Below, piece after piece: positions 52,174 to 60,991 of a DNA stretch of 64,000 nucleotides. The DNA comes from Embiotoca jacksoni (lineage: Eukaryota; Chordata; Actinopteri; Embiotocidae): positions 6,841,224-6,905,223 of the forward strand of contig JAKOON010000005.1 of the NCBI GenBank assembly GCA_022577435.1, in the 5' to 3' direction. The notes beneath the pieces were generated by a model, which saw nothing but the letters and a program-made list of their open reading frames with translations, did not search any database and was not told the DNA's origin. Position 1 is the first letter of the stretch; every line of letters begins with the position of its first letter. Both the position numbers and the translations under genes were made by a program.

Positions 52174-53701
52174 AATTGATTCAGTTTTATTACCACTACT
52201 TTCATGACATTCAATTTGTTTTCATCCTATGAAGACAAAAAACATCATTATAATTCAATTTTTAACAATAAAACTTTGCAACATAGCAGTCTATTCAAAA
52301 CATTGATGTCAGTAATAGTCACGCTCATTAGCACGTTCCCACGGTAATGAGACAAGTAAACCGGCGCCCTATTTCTGCTTCAGGAGTCTGTCAGACGTTT
52401 TCATTTCAGTCGCACTGAAACAGCCAACAAATGCTGCAGCTCAGGTCAAATTCTTGGCCTCATTATTTGTAATGCAAAGAAATGTGCAGAGATGTTGTTT
52501 CCCTGCCCTGTTTGTGTCGTTCTCTGTCTCAAACACTGGTGGCCTGCTGCTGTTTCCACACGACAAGCTTAGAAACTGTGGAACTTGGTTTGGGAACGTG
52601 GCAGAATAATAAGACACGTAGCTGTGTGCCACAATTTCATTTAAATGTACTGCGTGAAAGTCAAAAAACCTCAGCACAGATTCAGTTTAGTTTAATTAAA
52701 TACAACTTTATCTATGTCAGGTGAAAACTAAACATTTTTAAGTACAAACAACTAGAAATACAGTAACCCATAAAGAGAGATTAGAATGATTAATATCAAT
52801 ACTTAATTCATGTGAGCATAATAACTTCAGCTGTTTATATACTGTGTGTTTTGACCGCTGAATGCAGATAAAGATGGACGAGATGCCTCCAATCCTCTGG
52901 TGCATCAGGTTAAAGGACCAGTCCTTCAAAATTCTTATGTCCACAGCTACTTTACTTGGAGCAGCTGTCAATCACACGTCAATCATGACAACCTGCACAC
53001 ATAAGAGCATCAAAAACCAACACAACAGAAGGGGCGGCACGGTGGTGCAGTGGTTAGCATTGTCGCCTCACAGCAAAAAGGTTCTGGGTTTAAATCCTGT
53101 CCTGGGCCTTTCTGTGCGGAGTTTGCATGTTCTCCCTGTGCCTGCGTGGGTTCTCTCCGGGTTCTCCGGCTTCCTCCCACCATCCCAAAAAAAACATGCA
53201 CCTCCCCAACTCCTCCTGTCCCCCCGCCTAAGTGTCCTTGGGCAAGACACTGAACCCAAAATTGCTCCCGATGCTGTATGTTCGGTATGTGATGTTGAAA
53301 GAAAAATAAATTAGCAAATAAGTCTAAAGAACTCGTAGCCAGCACTTAAAGAAAAACCGACGTACAGCTGAAATAAATATTTTCGTTAGAAGTACTTCAT
53401 ATCAAGTTTGGATAATGTCCTTTTTGCTAACATGTCGAGGGCGGGGTTTTACAACCGATACTGCAACCAGCCACTAGGGGGTGATCAATTCACTTGAGCT
53501 GTCATGTCCTCATTGGCTGTTGATAAAAATGGACTTTGTGTCCTGGTCTGACAAGTGAAGCCAATGCAGAAGGGCCTCATGATGCAATACCAGTGAGAGC
53601 CACAAGGGACCACAAGCCTCATCTTCTCTCATCAAATATAAACGCAACACATTTTTTCCAGAAGTCATTGTGGTGTCAATTCCTAAAAGTCATTCCTCGT
53701 G
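52174..53701 (+). repeat. Satellite unit U34 (diverged)
   Basis: This unit is 1528 bp, head H3 (H1-like start, H2-like end), tail T2, SINE from 53031 with B box GGTTTAAATCC. It shares with U35 CAAAACATTGATG, TGTGCCACAATTTC, GTCAAAAAACCTCAGCACAG and ACCCATAAAGAG, none of which is general elsewhere. CTCF-like motif at 53471. Confidence 0.97.
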
Positions 53702-54984
53702 AATTGATTCAGTTTTATTACCACTACATTCATGACATTCAATTTGTTTTCGTCCTATGAAGACAAAAAACATCATTATAATACAAGTTTTTAATAATAA
53801 AACTTTGCAACATAGCAGTCTATGCAAAACATTGATGTCATTAATAGTCACGCTCATTAGCACGTTCCCACGGTAATGAGACAAGTAAACCGGCGCCCTA
53901 TTTCTGCTTCAGGAGTCTGTCAGACGTTTTCATTTCAGTCGCACTGAAACAGCCAACAAATGCTGCAGCTCAGGTCGAATTCTTGGCCTCATTATTTGTA
54001 ATGCAAAGAAATGTGCAGAGATGTTGTTTCCCTGCCCTGTTTGTGTCGTTCTCTGTCTCAAACACTGGTGGCCTGCTGCTGTTTCCACACGACAAGCTTA
54101 GAAACTGTGGAACTTGGTTTGGGAACGTGGCAGAATAATAAGACACGTAGGTGTGTGCCACAATTTCATTTAAATGTACTGCGTGAAAGTCAAAAAACCT
54201 CAGCACAGATTCAGTTTAGTTTAATTAAATACAACTTTATCTATGTCAGGTGAAAACTAAACATTTTTAAGTACAAACAACTAGAAATACAGTAACCCAT
54301 AAAGAGAGATTAGAAAGATTAATATCAATACTTAATTCATGTGAGCATAATAACTTCAGCTGTTTATATACTGTGTGTTTTGACCGCTGAATGCAGATAA
54401 AGATGGACGAGATGCCTCCAATCCTCTGGTGCATCAGGTTAAAGGACCAGTCCTTCAAAATTCTTATGTCCACAGCTACTTTACTTGGAGCAGCTGTCAA
54501 TCACACGTCAATCATGACAACCTGCACACATAAGAGCATCAAAAACAAACACAGCAGAACGGGCGGCGCGGTGGTGCAGTGGTTAGCATTGTCGCCTCAC
54601 AGCAAAAAGGTTCTGGGTTCAAATCCTGTCCTGGGCCTTTCTGTGTGGAGTTTGCATGTTCTCCCTGTGCCTGCGTGGGTTCTCTCCGGGTTCTCCGGCT
54701 TCCTCCCACCATCCAAAAAAACATGCTCCTCCTGTCCCCCTGCCTAAGTGTCCTTGGGCAAGAAGCTGAACCCTAAAGTGCTCCCGATGCTGTACCATCA
54801 GCATGTAATGTTAAAGGAAAACAGAAAGCATTTAAGTTTAAACACTCAGATATAGCACTCATGATGCAATACCAGTGAGAGCCACAAGGGACCTCAAGCC
54901 TCATCTTCTCTCATCAAATATAAACGCAACACATTTTTTCCAGAAGTCATTATGGTGTCAATTCCTAAAAGTCATTCCTCGTGA
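53702..54984 (+). repeat. Satellite unit U35 (right edge, internally deleted)
   Basis: This unit is 1283 bp, H3/T3, SINE from 54560. About 230 bp, equivalent to about 51820-52049 in U33, are missing at the join near 54859. That removes the GC box, the CTCF-like motif and the TATA-like site. Similarity to the array stops after GTGA at 54984. Confidence 0.95.
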
Positions 54985-55269
54985 TTAGTGTTTGGGTGGT
55001 CTTTTTAAAAATAATCTATAATTAATCAGATATTAGGCCTTAAAGATAGGTATGTTCGGCACTCAAAAAACAAAACTTAATGTATGTATCCAGCCTCAAT
55101 AGTGCTGTGGTGTGAACTAAATGCTAACATGCTTTAATGTTTGTTTTTACCACCCTTAATGTCACAGGTTAGCACGTTAATATTTGCTACAAATGCAAAG
55201 TATGGCTGAAGTTTATTGTCGTGGAATTACTTTTGCCATTATTTAGTTGTGAACCAAAGTTCAGGAAAA
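54985..55269. other. Unique right flank next to the array
   Basis: Sequence changes abruptly from satellite to AT-rich DNA after GTGA at 54984. I see no gene, RNA or repeat signature in this stretch. Confidence 0.6.
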
Positions 55270-55440
55270 TTCCAACGTTAACCTCGATGAAGCTCGAGGA
55301 AAAGTCAGAGTGGTCCGAGTCAGTTGTTACAGTTTCATTACGTGACGAATGTGAATTCGTTTGTGATCTGTTCAAAAGTTGACGAGACATTTCACTCACT
55401 ATGGATGTCTAAAATGTCCTGGGAATCCAGCAGTGGACTG
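55270..55440. repeat. Possible degenerate teleost interspersed repeat
   Basis: The pieces GAGGAAAAGTCAGAG, GACGAGACATTTCACTCA and GGATGTCTAAAATG resemble, from memory, a common fish interspersed repeat (GAGGAAAAGTCAGGG... GAGATATTTCACTC...). The match is patchy and the family name is not certain to me. Confidence 0.35.
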
Positions 55441-56700
55441 ACATCCCTAAACCTCCAGGAATCTTTTGGCGCTATAAATAAATTATATTTCAGAATATGA
55501 GAATAACCAGACATTTAGGGTCAGCTGAAGTTTATTAGAAGCTTTTCTAAAATGAATGCCTGAATATAATTATCCTCTGGTTACATTGAGTCTCTTGCAA
55601 TCCTCCGACCAAACAAAATCCGGATTGTCTTCCAAATCATAGAAGCAGTTCTTTATTCGACTGCAGCAGATGTACAGCACAGACAAAAAGCAATCTGATC
55701 CTGGTTGGAATCTCAGGGGAACACTAAGCATCTTAGTTTTCAGGACAACCTGTCCCTCAGCTGCCCTCCATGAACTCCAGCGCAGCATCACAGAGTCACA
55801 CATGAGACGCCGGCTGAACCAAAACGTCTCTCATGTTTCAACCTGTCGCCTCGATGCTGTTTGAGACCGACACCGCTCACTTGATATTTTGCTCCTCACA
55901 CAGAAGACAAAAGGCAGATCGTGTGAACGGCACGGGACAATATATCTCTGCTATGTGGATGAAATATTCAGATGGAGCTCGGTGGGGAACGAGGACTGAA
56001 AACTGAAGCTACAGAGGAGGTTCCTCCTGTTGACAGATGCTGAAGCTTGGTAACGGAAACGGGCCGAATCAGTGGTGTTATTGTGGCTGAAGCGTCCACC
56101 CTTGTGGAGCAAGTCTGCATGAGACATCGTCTAACTCTTTTTCTTTTCTTTCTTGTGCTCAGTAAATATGGAAAGTGCAAAGAAACACTTATAAAATACC
56201 ACATCAACCCTTAACTGCAATACCTCCATTAGATGTTCAAGGATTTTTCTCGACAGCCACTTCGTCAACGTTGTCTATCAGTTAAAGTACGAAAACTGCT
56301 GTCGCTGCCACAGAGCACACTGAAGTCATTTTTATGGACTCAATTGAAAACAATTCTTTTTCCCCAGAAGGTTTTTGTTATGTCTGACAAGAATTTCTGT
56401 TTTTTTCCAATTGAGCTTTTCTTAACGGTTGAAAGTGGGCGTGGCTTTGTTGGAACACAAAGATGTCACATGCCACCGTGAACCAATCAGGATTCAGCAA
56501 CATTTAAATGCACTCACATGGTACCTAGGGTTTGTGTTAAAATCTTAATAAAAAATAAATAACTACATTTTTGTTGCTTATTTAGTTTAGTTTAGCTCAG
56601 TGTTTATTTAGTTTACTTTTGACTGTTGTTGTTATTGTTGTTTTGGCCACTGCATCCAGGGTACGGCCTGTTTTTTACATGTGACATGGGTTGTCTTTTT

Positions 56701-56715
56701 TATTTATTTATTTAT
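56701..56715. repeat. (TTTA)n microsatellite-like tract
   Basis: Three to four TTTA units lie in a T-rich context. The tract is short. Confidence 0.6.
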
Positions 56716-57159
56716 CAGCACAACCTGCAAGAGCCTGTTTCAAGTCAGATCAGGTTTTAAAAAAAACATCCTCCTACTGATGAGAAACACAAAGATCATG
56801 CTTCCTCGTGTACATTGTTTGGAGAGAAAACATCAGAACTGGGCTACTGGCTTGAATTAATATACTCACTTCAGGTTTCATATCTCTAGTTTAACTGTAT
56901 GTATTACAAAGTTCAAGAAAGAAAACAATTGGGACCAGGGCTAATGCGTCTGCTTCTTTATGTGGATGTTTTATATTTGGACACACAGGCCTGCAAGTGT
57001 GCCATGACAATCCCTGAACAAACTCTTGATCTAATTCAAGTTTCCATTGTTTCTCTTTGGCAGTGTCCCACATTTCGTGCAGGGAGATTTTGATTTACTG
57101 TAGGAGGTAATCACAACAAACACAACACCCAGAAGTTCATGTTCAAATTGTTTTTCCGA

Positions 57160-57177
57160 TTTTTTTTTTTTTTTTTT
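57160..57177. repeat. Poly-T run (18 T)
   Basis: An uninterrupted homopolymer followed by AAACACAG. It may be the reverse of an old retroposon tail, but no SINE or LINE body is recognisable beside it. Confidence 0.7.
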
Positions 57178-58740
57178 AAACACAGCTTTGGTCTGCGGTT
57201 CTTGTGATCTTGCTACAGTGTTATAAACGTGTCTCTGAGTTTGGAGAAGGGCTTGCTGCTCTTTGTCAAATCATCAGTGGAAGTTATGATGATAGTGATT
57301 GAAGTTGGCGAAGTCCTCGTCAACAATGGAGTGGAGCGGTTAGGCGTCCGCAGGAAGCTGAAGTTGTCTCCTTTTGTTTTTGTGATGATGTTTCCATAAT
57401 GTAGCCTACTTTCTGAAAATCACATGCCGGATGCTGTCGCACAAAGCACATCAGGGTGTATTGTAGAACATTTTATTTTGGCTGCTGAATTAGATGAAAA
57501 GTGAGATGATCATAAATTGTTTATACAAACTTCCATGCCAATAAGTGTTAGATAATTGTGAGTAACCTTTCAGTGTGAAATTAGCAAGAAAAAAATATAA
57601 TATTTATTATTAAACTGTTTAAATATAGCATCCTGTGACTGAATTTATATTATTACTTATATGAACATTGCAATTGTCATGTGACTGAATCACAACCAGC
57701 TTCTTTCATATGAGGAGGGAACAAAAATCAAACTTTTGTGAGAAATACTGTTAACTTATTATGAATTCATATTACTTAAAACCTCTTTTAACCGGTTGTT
57801 TAATTAATGTCAGACTGGAACTTCAAGAAGTTGCCTTCACGTGACAAAACACACTCTCACCATGTGCACTGCTCACATCAGAGAGCCTCGCTGTTCTGTC
57901 ACACTCCACCTTTATAAGATGATTGTCTCGCTGTGATGCAATTGTGTAGGAGTGTCTCAGCATTTCCAAGTAGAGTTGTCGGCATGCCCTGCAGCTCATC
58001 TGATCTTCAGACAGTGTAATCTATGTCTCACCATATCAATTAATAAGGAATTAGTAACAGTTTGTCAGCTGCAGCGCTTATCGGTTCCGAGCAGGTCGGA
58101 GATCTAAGTGAGGCTGTTCCCTTGAAATAACAGAATGACATGAGCAGGATCAGAGACTCAGCTGACTGACCATCATACAGGGGACATCTCTTTGTCAGAC
58201 ACAAATATTTCTTCTTACGCTTTTTCTCGACCAGTTCTTTAAAGAGCATTAAACAGGGAGAAAACATTTACAGAAACAGTAATGATGACAATCTTTTTCC
58301 ACAACACAAACAGACCTAATGACAGATCTAAATAGAACTGGAGGGTTTTCCGAAGGTGCTTTGTTTGTGTCAAATAAAGGGAAAAACATCAAACTAGAAT
58401 TACCACCACGTGGTTATTTACCTCCACCAACCAGTCTAGTTGCACTTTGCAGTTTACAGCAGTTACAGCAGTTTATAAAGTTTGTTCACATGCTTGATGA
58501 ATAAAGATGATTAAGAGTAGACACTGCTTTAAATGTGGATGTTGCCACAAAGCCGCTACAAATCCTGAAATGTGGACGCTACACACTCATCTTAAACCTG
58601 ACAGCACAGAATATCTAAAACAATTACAAGTTTCAAGGCGGACACCAAAGATTAATTCAGTATCTGATCAAGTGTTGAATATGGTAATAATATCCCCTCC
58701 TGTTCCTGAGTTATGGTGCTGAATAATTACCAGAAAAAAA

Positions 58741-59135
58741 TAATATTTTTGCAGAACATTTTGATGTCACAGTGAAGTTGACCTTTGACCTTTTAGATGT
58801 AATATGTCATCACTTCAACATTTAATCCACTTATTTAATTCTTGAGTTATGGCCAATACAGTTTATTGTGAGGTCGAAGTGGCCTTTGACCTTTGGCCAT
58901 CAAGCTCCTTTGTTTGTGCCAAATCTGAAGACATTCCATCAAAGAGATCACATTCAAGATCCCAGTGACCTTTGACCTCGTAAATCTAATCGGTTCTCCT
59001 TGGAAACAACTGACAGTGTGTGCCGAGTGTGAAGAAATTCCCTCAAACATTCGTTGCGATATTGCAGTCACAAGAATGTTACACACGTGCATACAGCTGA
59101 ACGGCTGCACGGACTGACGGACAACCTGAAAACTA
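58741..59135. repeat. Teleost interspersed repeat rich in TGACCTTTGACC
   Basis: A succession of degenerate sub-repeats is visible: GATGTCACAGTG, TTGACCTTTGACC, CTTGAGTTATGGCC, GTGACCTTTGACC, GAAGAAATTCCCTCA, then GGACTGACGGACAACC and GAAAAC. I recognise this order from memory as a very common interspersed repeat of spiny-rayed fish, though not its formal name. Upstream CTGAGTTATGG near 58705 suggests the element may start earlier, about 58640. It has no coding potential. Confidence 0.6.
58779..58791 (-). promoter_or_regulatory. DR1-type nuclear receptor site, copy 1 of 3
   Basis: TGACCTTTGACCT is the exact reverse complement of AGGTCAAAGGTCA, the DR1 consensus for HNF4, PPAR-RXR and related receptors. 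A second copy with one change (TGGCCTTTGACCT) is at 58880-58892. A third exact copy is at 58966-58978. All lie in the interspersed repeat. Binding is not shown. Confidence 0.4.
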
Positions 59136-60578
59136 AAGCAACTTACCTTTTAGCAAGAAACAATGAAATCGAAATAAAAACATGAACAACAAGACCCTCC
59201 TACTCATTTGTTTTCAGTTTTCTAAAAGCAGCGGCGCCTCGGAGCAGTAGCTGGACTGCAGGATTATTGTTGTGTCAGGGCTCAGTCTGCAGGAACTGTG
59301 TAAATGGGTAATCTCTCGACAGGCTCCGTATCGACTGGGCATGCCATCGCCTGAAGTGCCAACAGAGCTGCTCTTTCTAAAAGAAGCCTATCTTGCCCCT
59401 CAGCTCTGTGATTTATTGCATAAGTCCTGCTGTCCCACTTCCACACAGCCATGCTGCATGTACAACACAACCTGGAACGGCCGAGAAGACTTTCAGTGCA
59501 AACATCACAAGTTCCAGTTCCTCACTTCTGTATGTGGGCCCATAAATATTGAATTAAAATGCATGCACTTACTTTCACACTGCATGCATGCGTATCAAAT
59601 AACTTATCAAATCTGGCACCAGGTCGATTCCCTAAAGAACTACAGTAAGATAAATATTTCATGTTCTTACACAATCCACCTAGCTAGCTATTCAGCATAA
59701 CCCAAAGAAACTGCTATGACCCAACAACATGACACGAGCAGGAATGCAGGAACACTTTTATTGTATCTAGTGGAGCACTTAACAGTGTCCCTTTGCCCCA
59801 GCTTTATCGTTTTATCACGTCCCCAGAAATATGCACCCAGGCTGGAAGTGGGGGGGGACGTGGCTTTAATTAGCTGAGTACCCTGTACTGAGCATACAGA
59901 ACATTAAGGACACCTGGTCTGTTGCAGAGAAAGTGGAGAACATTATCTCCCATGATTTCACTTATTAACTACATTTCATTTTAATCCTGAGGCTGAGATG
60001 GAGGTGGTGAAGAGAAGATGAGGTAAAGATGGATTATTAAACCTCAAGATCATTTATCAAATGATGGAAACGTGGGGAAAAAATGCAGGGCAATGAAACT
60101 TTGAATTTGTTCTTCTTGTGGCTCAACAACGTATGAGAGAATACTTCACAGTGTAGATCAGAAGCATGCAGTACACATAAGAGCTACTTACAGGATACGC
60201 TACAGTGTTCCTTTAATCTACAATATACGACAACAAGAAATAATTACTAAAGAAACGGCAAGAGAGAAGCAGACCAGCTGTTTAATAAGTAATGATTTTG
60301 TTATGATTAAAAATAAGCATTTCTAGCTCTAAATCCTCAGCTTGAAAAAGATCTGAGAAGCAAATTGTAAAAAAAATGATTTGTTTTGCCTTGCGTCCTC
60401 GTGAAATAAAACAATGGCTAAGTAGCCTTTGTGTTTGGTTGTAGGCCTATTTGTCAATGTGTTCAAACAAAGAGGAAAAACTATCCAATGTTTCTGGGCG
60501 ACCTAATGACTGGGTGATTAGGGTGAATACATCATGTGTTCAGAGGCTCTCAGCGGTCCCTGGTTTGGCCCTCCCACA
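59136..60578. other. Right flank, no gene recognised
   Basis: The open frame at 59272-59700 begins with a non-ATG codon and its translation shows no domain. A G run (eight G) lies near 59850. The stretch about 59885-60060 (CAGAACATTAAGGACACCTG... TGATTTCACTTATTAA) may be an old interspersed fish repeat, but my recognition is weak. Confidence 0.45.
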
Positions 60579-60991
60579 CCAAAGTGTGTCACCCGTTAGT
60601 CCACGAAAGGGTACTGTGTCAGTGTCACGTTTCGTCTCGCCTAGGCATGAAAAGCATTCGTATGTATAACCAGGCTCGAAAAAGGAGGTCATGTGACAAA
60701 GTACACATAAAAGTCCATTTATGTTGGAGAGGTGACTGGATGGAACAAAGTCAGGACTTGTTAGGACAAGAGATTTCTTTTAAGTCGGTTATGTCCCGTA
60801 TTTGACTTCTGTTAGATAAGTTATTAGACATATGTAACATTAATTATGTAACATTACTTGTTTTAAGCTAAACCATGATCTGTTTCTAACCCTAAACTTG
60901 TGGTTTCTGGTAACTAAACTTAAGGTGAGGCAAAACCGTGACACTGACACGATATCCAAAAGAGGACTGACGGGTGTTTTACATTCTTTGG
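60579..60991. repeat. MITE-like inverted-repeat element (~55-bp arms)
   Basis: The left arm (60579-60633) and right arm (60934-60991) are reverse complements. Within them the 14-mer GTGTCAGTGTCACG (60616-60629) pairs exactly with CGTGACACTGACAC (60937-60950). CACCCGTTAGTCC (60590-60602) pairs with GGACTGACGGGTG (60964-60976) with one mismatch. About 300 bp of unrelated sequence lies between the arms, including TAAACCATGATCTGTTTCTA at about 60868, which resembles a widespread fish repeat. No transposase is present. No target-site duplication is clear. Confidence 0.55.

Larger units (their letters stand above)
2084..54984 (+). repeat. Megasatellite array: 35 head-to-tail copies of a ~1.53-kb unit
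   Basis: The whole interval is made of directly repeated units. I set the unit start at the motif AATTGATTCAG (AGTTGATTCAG in some copies), because similarity to the array begins there on the left (2084) and stops at the matching phase on the right (54984). Unit starts, U1 to U35, are 2084, 3125, 4664, 6204, 7743, 9282, 10821, 12358, 13897, 15435, 16973, 18512, 20050, 21589, 23116, 24631, 26161, 27679, 29207, 30747, 32276, 33805, 35345, 36873, 38401, 39929, 41457, 42986, 44525, 46054, 47592, 49132, 50661, 52174 and 53702. Most units are 1528-1529 or 1537-1540 bp. Variable sites used below are as follows. Head H1 has TGAAGACAAAAAACATC and H2 has TTAAGAGAAAAGACATC; H3 is intermediate. SINE tail T1 has ACCATCGGTATGTAATG plus poly-A. 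T2 has TATGTTCGGTATGTGATG. T3 has ACCATCAGCATG followed by AAAGGAAAACAG and an unrelated-looking 40 bp. No unit is inverted and no unrelated DNA interrupts the array. Confidence 0.98.
55441..58640. other. Right flank, no gene recognised
   Basis: This is AT-rich, probably intergenic or intronic DNA. The longest minus-strand frame (55570-55803) ends in an unremarkable peptide with no domain, and its reverse complement contains AATAAA near 55655, so it is more like untranslated sequence than an exon. A GGGCGTGGC box occurs near 56440. Low-complexity T- and TTTA-rich tracts occur at about 56625-56715. Confidence 0.5.

Noticed and set aside
2084..54984. CRISPR-like or bacterial repeat array
   Set aside because: Units are 1.5 kb without unique spacers, and the SINE and base composition are vertebrate.
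2084..54984. Ribosomal RNA or histone gene tandem array
   Set aside because: The unit contains no recognisable rRNA sequence and no histone coding frame.
2084..54984. Tandem array of a Helitron or other transposon with defined ends
   Set aside because: The unit junction lacks a CTRR end with hairpin, terminal inverted repeats or a target-site duplication. Equal phase at both ends is already explained by simple tandem duplication.
55570..55803. Terminal coding exon on the minus strand
   Set aside because: No domain, no convincing splice acceptor and no neighbouring exon. An AATAAA lies within it on the same strand, so at most it is part of an untranslated region.
59272..59700. 142-codon open frame as a gene
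   Set aside because: It starts at a non-ATG codon and the translation looks like random sequence rich in Cys and His without ordered motifs.
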